Shown here: piece by piece, positions 27,290 through 35,713 of the stretch
Layout of the letters: every line of letters starts with the position of its first letter
Position numbering within the stretch: position 1 is the stretch's first letter
The notes under the pieces: generated by a model
Database searches by the model: none
What the model was told of the DNA's origin: nothing
The model's input: only the letters and a program-made list of their open reading frames with translations
Made by a program: the position numbers and the translations under genes
Origin: Bifidobacterium sp. N4G05
Lineage (GTDB): Bacteria; Actinomycetota; Actinomycetes; Actinomycetales; Bifidobacteriaceae
DNA length: 64,000 nucleotides
Direction: 5' to 3'
Assembly: GCF_002742445.1 (NCBI RefSeq)
Contig: NZ_NJNQ01000004.1
Coordinates: 124,001 to 188,000 of the forward strand

Positions 27290-29848
27290 ATGGCTGACGA
27301 TATGAATTACGGTTCTTTGGGCGCGTTGGCGCCGAGTTGGAGCGATGGCGAGCGCAACATCGACACGGACGAGATCTACGAGCGCTTTTTCGAGTGGGTG
27401 GCGGACATCAAAGGCGTTGAGCCGTGGCCCCATCAGGAAGAGGCCATCATGGACCTGCTCGCGGGCGACCATGTCATTTTGAACACACCCACCGGCTCCG
27501 GCAAATCACTGGTGGCGTTGGGCATGCATTTCGCGGCGCTGTGCACGGGCCGTCGCTCATATTACACGGCTCCGATCAAGGCGTTGGTGTCTGAGAAGTT
27601 CTTTGATCTGGTGGAGGTGTTCGGTCGTGAGAACGTCGGCATGATCACCGGAGACACGCACATCAACGCCGATGCTCCGATCATCTGCTGCACTGCGGAG
27701 ATTCTCGCGAACCAGGCATTGCGTGAGGGCCGTCATGCCGATGTCGGCTGTGTGGCGATGGACGAATTCCATTATTATGGCGATGCGGAGCGCGGTTGGG
27801 CTTGGCAGGTTCCGCTGCTGACGTTGCCGAACACGCAGTTTTTGCTGATGAGCGCCACATTGGGCAACGTCGATGCGATCGCCGACAAACTGGAGGATAT
27901 GACGGATACGGACGTCGACATCATCGCCAATGCGCCGCGCCCGGTGCCGTTGACGTACGAGTACACGCTCGACCCGTTGGAGAAGACCGTCGAACTGGCG
28001 TTCGGCAGAGGCGAAACACCGATTTATGTGGTGCATTTCTCCCAAGACGCCGCATTGGAGACGGCGAACGCCCTGGCAAGCACGGGCGTGTCCAGCAAGG
28101 AACAACGTGCCGCCATTGCGGAGGCGATCAAGGGCACGAAGTTCACCACCGCATTCGGCAAGATTTTGCAACGTCTGTTGCGCACCGGAGTCGGCATTCA
28201 CCATGCGGGTATGCTCCCCCGCTATCGTCGTTTGGTCGAGCAGCTCGCCCAGCAGGGTTTGTTGCCGGTGATCTGCGGCACCGACACGTTGGGCGTCGGT
28301 ATCAACGTGCCCATCCATTCCGTGGTGTTGACCGCATTGACCAAGTTTGACGGCACGAAAATGCGCAAACTGCGTGCCCGCGAATTCCATCAGATCGCAG
28401 GGCGTGCGGGACGTATGGGCTTCGACACGGAAGGCTTGGTCATTGCCGAAGGGCCGGAATTCGAAATCGAGAACGCCAAGGCCCTCGCCAAGGCAGGCAA
28501 TGATCCCAAGAAACTCAAGAAAGTCAAGCGCAAGAAGGCGCCAGAAGGTTTTGTCACGTGGAATGAGAACACGTTCGACAAGCTGATCGACGCGGCCCCT
28601 GAAACTTTGGTGCCACATATGAAGGTCACGCATTCCATGGTGTTGAACGAAGTAGCGCAGGGCGGCGACGCACGCTACCGCATCGATCGCCTGATCGACG
28701 ATTCGGCGCAGACTCCGGAACAGAAGAAGCGTCTTCATGATCGTGCCGACGAGATCTTCCAAACGCTGTTCGACACGAATGTGATCGAAGCAGAAGACCG
28801 CGACGATGGTGGCAAGGACTATTTCATGACCGTCGACATGCCGGATGATTTCGCACTTGACCAACCGTTGAGCCCGTTCCTGCTGGCCGCGTTGGAACTG
28901 CTTGATCCGGAATCGGAAAGTTACGCGCTTGACGTGATTTCCATGGTGGAAGCCACGTTGGAGGACCCGAAGCAGGTGTTGCGCGCGCAGGAACGTCAAG
29001 CTCGCGATGCGGCGATGATTCGCATGAAGGAAGATGGCCTCGACTATGACGAGCGCATGGACCGCTTGCAGGAAATCACCTATCCGAAACCACTGGAAGA
29101 CATGCTTCAAGCGGCGTTCGACGAGTACCGCCATGATGTGCCTTGGGCCAACGATTACTGGTTGAGCCCGAAATCGGTGATCCGGGACATGGTCGAAACG
29201 GCCTCCGATTTCACTGGTTACATCTCGCGCTACAACATCGCCCGCTCCGAAGGCACGCTGCTGCGCTATCTATCTGACGCATATCGCACGCTGGCACGTA
29301 CCGTTCCTTTGGAGAAGCGTAACGAACAGTTACGGGACATCATCTCCTGGCTGCGCGTTGTGGTTCGTTCCATCGACTCCTCGCTGGTCGACGAGTGGGA
29401 GAACGCGGGAGTCGGCACCGACGCTTCCGAAGCCGCCGCGAACCTGGCCGCGCCCGGTGCGAAGCAGTCCGTGGTGGAAGATCGTCGAGGCCTCACCGTG
29501 CTCGTACGCAATGCCATGTTCCGCCGCGTACAGCTTATGGATCTCGACAAGTCCGATGAGCTTGGCGCGCTTGACAAAGACTGGGGTTATGGCGTGCACG
29601 AATGGGGGGATGCGCTCGATGACTTCTACGATGAGCACGAATACGTCAACACGGATGCGAAAGCCCGTAGTGGCGAGCTGTTCATCCTCGACGATTCCAA
29701 GGAGAACAGCGAACACAGCTGGAAAGTGCGTCAGATCATCGACGATTCCGATGGCGACCATGATTGGGCCATCACCGGAACCGTCGATCTGGATACCACA
29801 CAGTCGAGCGGCGAAGTCGTGTTCTTCGACTACAGCGTTTCCAACTGA
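27290..29848 (+). CDS. DEAD/DEAH-box (Ski2-like) helicase with DUF3516 C-terminus
   Basis: Superfamily 2 helicase of 852 residues. Motif I is TPTGSGKS, motif II DEFH, motif III SAT and motif VI QIAGRAGR. The C-terminal ~450 residues are the actinobacterial DUF3516 region. A Lys-rich linker (KKLKKVKRKKAPEG) joins the parts. The ATG at 27290 is preferred to 27266 because a -10 lies 7 bases before it. Divergent rarA and the shared LexA box suggest a role in DNA damage or fork rescue, although relatives are often annotated as RNA helicases. Its last 19 bases overlap the convergent ppk2. Confidence 0.85.
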   Translation: MADDMNYGSLGALAPSWSDGERNIDTDEIYERFFEWVADIKGVEPWPHQEEAIMDLLAGDHVILNTPTGSGKSLVALGMHFAALCTGRRSYYTAPIKALVSEKFFDLVEVFGRENVGMITGDTHINADAPIICCTAEILANQALREGRHADVGCVAMDEFHYYGDAERGWAWQVPLLTLPNTQFLLMSATLGNVDAIADKLEDMTDTDVDIIANAPRPVPLTYEYTLDPLEKTVELAFGRGETPIYVVHFSQDAALETANALASTGVSSKEQRAAIAEAIKGTKFTTAFGKILQRLLRTGVGIHHAGMLPRYRRLVEQLAQQGLLPVICGTDTLGVGINVPIHSVVLTALTKFDGTKMRKLRAREFHQIAGRAGRMGFDTEGLVIAEGPEFEIENAKALAKAGNDPKKLKKVKRKKAPEGFVTWNENTFDKLIDAAPETLVPHMKVTHSMVLNEVAQGGDARYRIDRLIDDSAQTPEQKKRLHDRADEIFQTLFDTNVIEAEDRDDGGKDYFMTVDMPDDFALDQPLSPFLLAALELLDPESESYALDVISMVEATLEDPKQVLRAQERQARDAAMIRMKEDGLDYDERMDRLQEITYPKPLEDMLQAAFDEYRHDVPWANDYWLSPKSVIRDMVETASDFTGYISRYNIARSEGTLLRYLSDAYRTLARTVPLEKRNEQLRDIISWLRVVVRSIDSSLVDEWENAGVGTDASEAAANLAAPGAKQSVVEDRRGLTVLVRNAMFRRVQLMDLDKSDELGALDKDWGYGVHEWGDALDDFYDEHEYVNTDAKARSGELFILDDSKENSEHSWKVRQIIDDSDGDHDWAITGTVDLDTTQSSGEVVFFDYSVSN

Positions 29849-30816
29849 CGTCGCATTTCGTCGGCATCGACTTCCAAGGGCGGCCAGATCATGTTCATGT
29901 TCTTCAATACGTTGCGGAGCAGTTCGGACACGACCGCCCTTGAATACCAACGATTGTCGGCAGGCACCAGGTACCAGGGCGCCTGCTCAGTGCTCGTACG
30001 TGCGAACACGTCCTGCCATGCTGCCATGTAGTCATCCCAACGGGCACGCGCTTCAAGGTCGCTGGGGTCGAACTTCCAATATTTGGTCGGATCTTCCAGC
30101 CTGCCGAGGAAATGCTCCTTCTGCTCTTCTTTGCTCACCACAAGGAATATTTTGATGATGGAGCATCCGTCCGCAACCAATTGCGATTCAAATCGGTTGA
30201 TTTCGTCATATCGTGCCTGCCATACCTCCTCCGGATATGTTTTGTAAATGCGTGGCATGACGATATCTTCATATTGCGATCTATCGAAAATGGAGATCCA
30301 ACCATTCTGCGGCAGTTCCCGTTTGATGCGCCACAAATAATCATGGTCTTTTTCCTCGCCTGTGGGAGCACCGAAACCGTGATAATGCATTCCCATCGGA
30401 TCACCTTGGCTGAACACGTGACGTACGATGCCGCCCTTGCCGGATGCATCCATGCCTTGCAGAATAATTAGCAGACGACGGCGGGATCCCTTCATGCCAT
30501 TGGCGTACATCAGCCGCTGATATCGTGCGATTTCGGAAGAACTGATCGCAATGAACCGTTCCGCATCGTCTTTGTTGCCGTCAAAGCCCGGCGTGGAATC
30601 GCCGTCGATTCCAGCGACCCTCGTATCGTGGTGGAATCGTAGCAGCTGACCGGGAGGCAACGTCCATACGGAGCTGAGCAATTCGCTCGCTTTGGCGACG
30701 TTCGCGAGCCCCTCGGCAACGGAACTGCAGTTCTTCCCCTTCTCAAGTCTGTCCTCAACCTTGTTCAACGTCTTCGCAATGGACGACATCTTCGCATCCT
30801 TGTCTTTGTCTGGCAT
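29830..30816 (-). CDS. ppk2: Polyphosphate kinase 2 (PPK2) family protein
   Basis: Phosphotransferase using polyphosphate with nucleotides, 328 residues. The P-loop-like stretch is LLIILQGMDASGKGGIVRHV. The lid/Walker B part is ISIFDRSQYED, and the C-terminal APWYLVPADNRWYSR motif is typical of PPK2. N-terminal ~80 residues precede the core. The start has AAGGAGG. Its 3' end overlaps the DUF3516 helicase gene tail-to-tail by 19 bases. PPK2 proteins prefer either ADP/AMP or GDP; the class cannot be set by eye. Confidence 0.88.
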   Translation of the reverse strand: MPDKDKDAKMSSIAKTLNKVEDRLEKGKNCSSVAEGLANVAKASELLSSVWTLPPGQLLRFHHDTRVAGIDGDSTPGFDGNKDDAERFIAISSSEIARYQRLMYANGMKGSRRRLLIILQGMDASGKGGIVRHVFSQGDPMGMHYHGFGAPTGEEKDHDYLWRIKRELPQNGWISIFDRSQYEDIVMPRIYKTYPEEVWQARYDEINRFESQLVADGCSIIKIFLVVSKEEQKEHFLGRLEDPTKYWKFDPSDLEARARWDDYMAAWQDVFARTSTEQAPWYLVPADNRWYSRAVVSELLRNVLKNMNMIWPPLEVDADEMRRQLETL

Positions 30817-30850
30817 GACAAGCCTCCTTGCTTATCCCCTGATAATAAGC

Positions 30851-30896
30851 TATGCGGCGATTGAAACGTGGCATCGCCACACCCAATCGCCGCATA
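30851..30896. terminator. Hairpin upstream of ppk2
   Basis: TATGCGGCGATTG pairs perfectly with CAATCGCCGCATA (13 bp) and encloses GTGGC/GCCAC. A T-rich run follows on the plus strand. It separates the gluABCD transcript from ppk2. Confidence 0.65.
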
Positions 30897-30933
30897 CTGC
30901 TTTTCTTACGTTTTGCCTGACTTCTTTCATGCA

Positions 30934-30978
30934 ATAGGGCGCTGATTCCTCGCTCTCTGCAAGAAATCAGCGCCCTAT
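30934..30978 (-). terminator. Hairpin after gluABCD
   Basis: ATAGGGCGCTGATT pairs perfectly with AATCAGCGCCCTAT (14 bp), 23 bp after the last gene of the operon. The U-tract is poor. Confidence 0.65.
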
Positions 30979-31001
30979 CGGTTTTCGCAGATCAAATGAC
31001 G

Positions 31002-32144
31002 TCACTGCTTGGGCTTATCACCCTTTGATTTGTCGGACTTCGGCTTGTCAAATTTCAGCTTGTCCTGCTTGGCCGTATCTTTGATCGGCCTGCCGTTCTT
31101 GTCGAACTCAACCTGGCTTTCCGGATGCGTCTCGTCGAATCCCTGAACGTAGCGGGTCTGACGCCAATGGCGGATCGACGCGTTGGAACCACGATGATGC
31201 ACATGGTACAGGCGTTGGGCACCGCCAAGCGGCATGACTTCCTTGGCCACGGCGATCTGGTTCACATTCGACGGATCCATAATGGCGATCGGCGCAACTG
31301 GTTCCGGTTCGGCAGGTGCCGCGGTGTGCTTCTGCATGCGTTCCGGCAGCCATTCCGCAAGTCGGCTCAACAGCCAGCATGCGATGAAGTAGATGACGGC
31401 GGCAACAACTAGCGTCTGCAGAATATTGAAGTACATCGAACCGAGTCGGCGTGATTCCTGCAACAGATCGGTATACATGATGATCGAGCCGAGGGCGGTA
31501 TCCTTCAGCACCACCACCAACTGCGTCACAGCGGCAGGAAGCATGGCGTAAATGGCCTGCGGCACTTCGATTTCCATCAGCGACTGCGTGCGAGTCAGAC
31601 CCAAGGCGAGCGACGCCTCACGCTGGCCGTTCGGCAAGTTGCCGACGCCGGAACGAACGAGCTCAGCCACCACTGAACCGTTATAGATCACCAATGCGAG
31701 TACAACAGCCCAATATGCCGGGCTTGCCATGCCGGCAAAAGCGAACCAACGCCAGAAGAAGATCATGAGCAACAGCACAGGGACCGCGCGGGCGAACTCA
31801 ACGACGGCGCCGGAAATCGCACGAATCACGATGTTCGGAAGCAGACGGCCAATACCGAACAGCAAACCGAACAGGACCGCGCCAATCACTGCCAGCACGG
31901 AGGCGCGAATAGTAGCCCACAATCCCGGCAAATAGAAGTCGGTCCACGCTTCGGCATCAAGAGCCGGCTTCCACAGTTCCCAGCTCAGCTGGTTCTCGCC
32001 ATCCGGCGGATTGTGAAGCCTCATGAGAATCAACACAACTACGATCGCGAAGGCGATGCCTGCGATCCAATTGACGATACGAATGGTTTTACGGCTCTTA
32101 GGACCGGGCTGGTCGAACAGCACCGCGCTTTCATTGCTTGCCAT
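31002..32144 (-). CDS. gluD: Glutamate-type ABC transporter permease with long charged C-terminus
   Basis: HisM/GluD-like membrane subunit, 380 residues. It has an N-terminal helix (~25-42), five further hydrophobic segments and the EAA loop (EASLALGLTRTQSLMEIEVP). Normal homologues end near residue 275. Here ~105 more residues follow, with QTRYVQGFDETHPES and a Lys/Asp-rich end of KFDKPKSDKSKGDKPK repeats, presumably cytoplasmic. The ATG at 32144 has AGGAGG ten bases upstream. It is the last gene of a four-gene operon. Confidence 0.88.
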   Translation of the reverse strand: MASNESAVLFDQPGPKSRKTIRIVNWIAGIAFAIVVVLILMRLHNPPDGENQLSWELWKPALDAEAWTDFYLPGLWATIRASVLAVIGAVLFGLLFGIGRLLPNIVIRAISGAVVEFARAVPVLLLMIFFWRWFAFAGMASPAYWAVVLALVIYNGSVVAELVRSGVGNLPNGQREASLALGLTRTQSLMEIEVPQAIYAMLPAAVTQLVVVLKDTALGSIIMYTDLLQESRRLGSMYFNILQTLVVAAVIYFIACWLLSRLAEWLPERMQKHTAAPAEPEPVAPIAIMDPSNVNQIAVAKEVMPLGGAQRLYHVHHRGSNASIRHWRQTRYVQGFDETHPESQVEFDKNGRPIKDTAKQDKLKFDKPKSDKSKGDKPKQ

Positions 32145-32150
32145 GGTGCG

Positions 32151-32828
32151 TCACCTCCTCACCGCGAGCTTGTTGGACAGATACGTGGTCAGCATGCCGA
32201 TCGGAATGATCAGAATCACATAACCGAACGCGAAGATAAGGAAGATCGGAATAATCACGTCAGAACGGTATTCGATCATTTCGCTCATCAACGACGAAGT
32301 TTCGGTGGCGACGGATGCCGCGGCCGCAACCGTGGAGTTCTTCAGCAATGCGATGAGCGTATTACCCAACGGCGCCACAGAGCCGCGGAATGCCTGCGGC
32401 AGAATGATCTGGGTGGCGGACTGCATGAAGTTCAATCCCAATGCGCGACAGGCTTCAGCCTGACCGAGAGGCACCGTGTTGATGCCGGATCGGAGCGATT
32501 CGCACACGAAAGCCGCCGTATACAGGCTCAAGCCGGTGACGGCCAGCCAGAAGAAGTTCGTGGCGAACGTGTCGGAGAAGCTGAGCTTCAACTGCGCATA
32601 GGCGCCTAGCACCATGAACACCATGATGATGGTCAACGGCAGGTTCTTGAACAACTCGACATAAGCGCCCGATACCACACGCAACGATGCGACCGGAGAA
32701 ATGCGCATCATCACGAGGATGACGCCAAGAATCGTGGAGAACAACGCCGACCACAAGGTCAGTTCGATGTTCACCAAGAACGCAGCCGGCACATTGTACT
32801 GGCTGAACAATGAGATGAACGCTTCCAT
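32151..32828 (-). CDS. gluC: Glutamate-type ABC transporter permease
   Basis: Polar amino-acid permease, 225 residues, about five helices. The EAA loop is EACRALGLNFMQSATQIILP and the N-terminal IELTLWSALFSTILGVIL segment is typical of HisMQ members. The ATG overlaps the TAA of the binding-protein gene (TAATG), with GGGGGAG upstream. It pairs with the next permease to form the membrane channel. Confidence 0.9.
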   Translation of the reverse strand: MEAFISLFSQYNVPAAFLVNIELTLWSALFSTILGVILVMMRISPVASLRVVSGAYVELFKNLPLTIIMVFMVLGAYAQLKLSFSDTFATNFFWLAVTGLSLYTAAFVCESLRSGINTVPLGQAEACRALGLNFMQSATQIILPQAFRGSVAPLGNTLIALLKNSTVAAAASVATETSSLMSEMIEYRSDVIIPIFLIFAFGYVILIIPIGMLTTYLSNKLAVRR

Positions 32829-33667
32829 TACTTCTCCCCCTCAGTCGGCTCCGGCGGATTGTACTTCGCGTTCGGCGTGTATGCGGTGCCCTTCGTGTTG
32901 TCGGAGATGGCACGCTTCCAAGAACCATCCTGAATCATATCGGCGATGGCGTTGTCGATCCGGGTGGCCAGCTTCGTATCGCCCTTCTTGATGCCGACGC
33001 CGTAATACTCCTGGGTGAACGGCTTGCCGACCACACGCAGACGGCCACGCGAAGCGGAGGCAAGACCTGCCAGAATAATATCGTCGGTGGTCACCGCATC
33101 AACGATGCCCGAGAACAGTGCAGTAGCGCATTCCGCGTAACCCGGCTGCTCCATGAGCTGCACTTCGTTGGCGAACTTCTCCTTGACGGTAACCGCGGAA
33201 GTTGAACCGGTCACGGAGCACAGACGCTTGCCGTTAAGATCCTCCGGACCCTTGATGGAGGTTTCATCCTTGCGAACCAGCAGATCCTGACCCGCAACGA
33301 AGTACGGTCCCGCGAAGGAAACAACCTTCTTACGCTCGTCAGTGATGGAATACGTTGCAACGATGAAATCGACATCGCCATTCTGCAGCATGGCCTCACG
33401 CTGCTTCGACGGCGCCTCCTTCCACACGATCTGGTCTTCGGAATAGCCAAGCTTCTTGGCGATGTACTTGGCCACATCCACATCGAAGCCAACATAGGTG
33501 CCGGACTTCTTGAAGCCCAGACCAGGCTGGTCGAATTTGATGCCGACGCGAATCTTGCCATCGGCATCGTCCGCACCACATGCGGACACTGCGAACACGC
33601 ATGCAAACGCGCAGAAGGCCGCCATAGCCCTGCGCAGCATACGCTTCGCCCTCATAGAAAGTTTCAT
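32828..33667 (-). CDS. gluB: Glutamate-type amino-acid binding lipoprotein
   Basis: Family 3 solute-binding protein, 279 residues. Signal peptide with lipobox VSAC, so it is anchored to the membrane outside. YVGFDVDVAKYIAKKLGY, DFIVATYSITDERKKVVSFAGPY and the SVTGSTSAVTV stretch match GluB/GlnH binding sites for glutamate or aspartate. The ATG at 33667 has AGAAGGA upstream. The ATPase gene lies 39 bp before it. Confidence 0.9.
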   Translation of the reverse strand: MKLSMRAKRMLRRAMAAFCAFACVFAVSACGADDADGKIRVGIKFDQPGLGFKKSGTYVGFDVDVAKYIAKKLGYSEDQIVWKEAPSKQREAMLQNGDVDFIVATYSITDERKKVVSFAGPYFVAGQDLLVRKDETSIKGPEDLNGKRLCSVTGSTSAVTVKEKFANEVQLMEQPGYAECATALFSGIVDAVTTDDIILAGLASASRGRLRVVGKPFTQEYYGVGIKKGDTKLATRIDNAIADMIQDGSWKRAISDNTKGTAYTPNAKYNPPEPTEGEK

Positions 33668-33706
33668 ATCGAAAATCCTTCTTCTGTCTTATTCCCGTCA
33701 GTCATT

Positions 33707-34504
33707 TCAGTGGGTGAGAATCTTCGACAGGAAGTCCTTGGCACGATCGGTCTTCGGATTTTCAAAGAAGTCCTCCGGCGTGCTCTGCTCAAGAATCTGG
33801 CCGTCGGCCATGAACACAACCTTGTCGGCCACCTTGCGCGCGAAGCCCATCTCGTGGGTCACGCACAGCATGGTCATACCTTCATGAGCCAGCTCCACCA
33901 TGACGTCAAGCACTTCATTGACCATCTCCGGATCAAGCGCGGACGTCGGCTCATCGAACAACATGACCTTCGGCTGCATGGCAAGCGCTCGGGCGATGGC
34001 GACACGCTGCTGCTGACCGCCGGAAAGCTGCGATGGCATCTTGGAAGCCTGCGAAGCCACTCCCACTCGGGAGAGCAGGTCCATGGCGAGATCCTCGGCC
34101 GCCTTCTTATCCATGTGGCGCACCTTGATCGGCGCAAGCGTCACATTCTCAAGAATTGTCTTGTTGGCGAACAGGTTGAACGACTGGAACACCATACCGA
34201 CCTCGGCACGCAGGCTGGCGAGCTCCTTGCCTTCCTGGGGCAATGGCTTTCCATCAATGCGAATATCACCGGAATCAATGGTTTCCAAACGGTTGATGGT
34301 GCGGCACATCGTGGACTTGCCGGAACCGGATGGACCGACGATGACCAGCACCTCGCCCTTCTTGACGGTGAGGTTGATGTCCTTGAGCACATGCAAGTCA
34401 CCGTAGTGCTTTTCAACGTGGGTCAATTCGACCAGCGGTCGGCCGCTGTCTTCCGCACCCGGCATGATTGGGCGCGTCTCTTGCGTTTCTTTGATATCTG
34501 TCAT
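33707..34504 (-). CDS. gluA: Glutamate-type ABC transporter ATP-binding protein
   Basis: Polar amino-acid ATPase, 265 residues. Walker [18 protein letters not shown], Walker [15 protein letters not shown] and [17 protein letters not shown] are all present. The ATG at 34504 lies 6 bases after TATACT, so the operon mRNA may be leaderless; an upstream frame to 34594 has no ribosome site. An imperfect palindrome GGAAACATGTCTTCC lies directly upstream of the -10 and may be an operator. First gene of gluABCD. Confidence 0.9.
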   Translation of the reverse strand: MTDIKETQETRPIMPGAEDSGRPLVELTHVEKHYGDLHVLKDINLTVKKGEVLVIVGPSGSGKSTMCRTINRLETIDSGDIRIDGKPLPQEGKELASLRAEVGMVFQSFNLFANKTILENVTLAPIKVRHMDKKAAEDLAMDLLSRVGVASQASKMPSQLSGGQQQRVAIARALAMQPKVMLFDEPTSALDPEMVNEVLDVMVELAHEGMTMLCVTHEMGFARKVADKVVFMADGQILEQSTPEDFFENPKTDRAKDFLSKILTH

Positions 34505-34510
34505 ATGGGC

Positions 34511-34532
34511 AGTATATGGAAGACATGTTTCC
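34511..34532 (-). promoter_or_regulatory. -10 of gluABCD with adjacent imperfect palindrome
   Basis: TATACT (34516-34511) stands 6 bases before the gluA ATG. GGAAACATGTCTTCC (34532-34518) immediately precedes it. No convincing -35 is visible, which fits control by an activator. Confidence 0.45.
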
Positions 34533-34642
34533 GCGGCTGTTACCACCCCTGACATGCTCAGAATATGAGACAGCGTTATCTCAAAATGCATCATAGCGCG
34601 TTATCGGACGCAATGCTGATATCTCACGCACCATGATGGCAG

Positions 34643-34777
34643 CTACCACAATCGCGGCAATTCGATAGCCAGCACGGCTATTACGAACAATACGGCCACC
34701 GCACCGAACACCGCTCGTTCGGAAACCTTGGATTTGAAACCGTCCGCAACGCGGCGCCACATATCACCAATACTCAT
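34643..34777 (-). CDS. Possible 44-residue single-pass membrane protein
   Basis: Short open frame with bifidobacterial-looking codons. Residues 1-20 are charged and amphipathic (DMWRRVADGFKSKVSER). Residues ~22-39 form one hydrophobic helix (AVFGAVAVLFVIAVLAI), followed by ELPRLW. TTGGA lies just before the ATG. It sits between gluA and the terminator of the next ABC operon. No family is recognised. The clean charged-then-hydrophobic design argues for a real gene, but the length means chance cannot be ruled out. Confidence 0.45.
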   Translation of the reverse strand: MSIGDMWRRVADGFKSKVSERAVFGAVAVLFVIAVLAIELPRLW

Positions 34778-34815
34778 GTATTCCAACGTAGGAACGCCAA
34801 GCAACGAGAATGAGC

Positions 34816-34862
34816 AAGACAGGCGAACGCAAGATGAATTTCATCCTACATTCGCCTGTCTT
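34816..34862 (-). terminator. Terminator of the second amino-acid ABC operon
   Basis: AAGACAGGCGAA pairs with TTCGCCTGTCTT (12 bp). The T-run is on the plus strand side, so termination may be bidirectional. It lies ~87 bp after the ATPase stop. Confidence 0.65.
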
Positions 34863-34948
34863 TTACATGCAGATTCGTATGCGAACCTTTTACGATGGCA
34901 CGTTCATCACGTTACCACCGTAATCCGCATGCCACCCTGTCAAAACCG

Positions 34949-35713
34949 TCAGAGCACTTTGGAAAGGAATGCCTTCAAACGCTCGCTCTTCGGATGGTTG
35001 AAGATCTCATCCGGAGTGCCTTCCTCTTCGATCACGCCAGCATCCGTAAAGATCACACGGGTGGCCACTTCGCGGGCGAAACCCATCTCATGGGTCACCA
35101 ACACCATGGTCATGCCCTCTTCGGCCAGTTCACGAATGACTTCGAGCACATCTCCGACCATTTCCGGGTCGAGCGCCGATGTGGCCTCGTCGAACAGCAT
35201 GACTTTCGGGCGCATGGCCAAGGAGCGCGCGATGGCCACACGCTGCTTTTGACCGCCTGACAACGATTTCGGCATAACATCGGCCTTTTCGGCCAATTCC
35301 ACGGTTTTTAGCAATGCCATCGCATGTTCACGCGCCTGCTCGTCGGTTTCCTTATGCACCAGTTTCGGCGCGAGGGTGATGTTGTCGATCACGCTCATGT
35401 TGTTGAACAGGTTGAAATGCTGGAACACCATGCCAACCTGCTCACGCACCTGGTCGATATTCACGTGCGGATCGCCCAAATCATGGCCGTTGACCACAAT
35501 CTGGCCGCTGGAGGCCCGTTCGAGTCCGTTCAGGCAACGCAATATGGTGGATTTACCGGCACCGGACGGTCCGATGATGCAGATTACCTCGCCCTTGCGT
35601 ACCGTAAGATCGACGCCTTTGATGACTTCCGTATGGCCATAGTTTTTGTGCAGATCCTTGACGTCGATGATCACTTCGCCATCATTGTTGCCGCGATTGC
35701 CGTTCTCGCTCAT
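34949..35713 (-). CDS. Polar amino-acid ABC transporter ATP-binding protein (GlnQ type)
   Basis: 254-residue ATPase with Walker [18 protein letters not shown], Walker [15 protein letters not shown] and [17 protein letters not shown]. The ATG overlaps the stop of the fused binding-protein/permease gene (ATGA) with GAAGGTG upstream, so the two are translationally coupled. The pair forms a complete importer, since the partner carries both substrate-binding and membrane domains. Confidence 0.9.
   Translation of the reverse strand: MSENGNRGNNDGEVIIDVKDLHKNYGHTEVIKGVDLTVRKGEVICIIGPSGAGKSTILRCLNGLERASSGQIVVNGHDLGDPHVNIDQVREQVGMVFQHFNLFNNMSVIDNITLAPKLVHKETDEQAREHAMALLKTVELAEKADVMPKSLSGGQKQRVAIARSLAMRPKVMLFDEATSALDPEMVGDVLEVIRELAEEGMTMVLVTHEMGFAREVATRVIFTDAGVIEEEGTPDEIFNHPKSERLKAFLSKVL

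Noticed and set aside
34728..35252. 174-codon plus-strand frame between ABC operons
   Set aside because: It runs across a terminator hairpin and antisense to the GlnQ-type ATPase; composition is unlike a protein.
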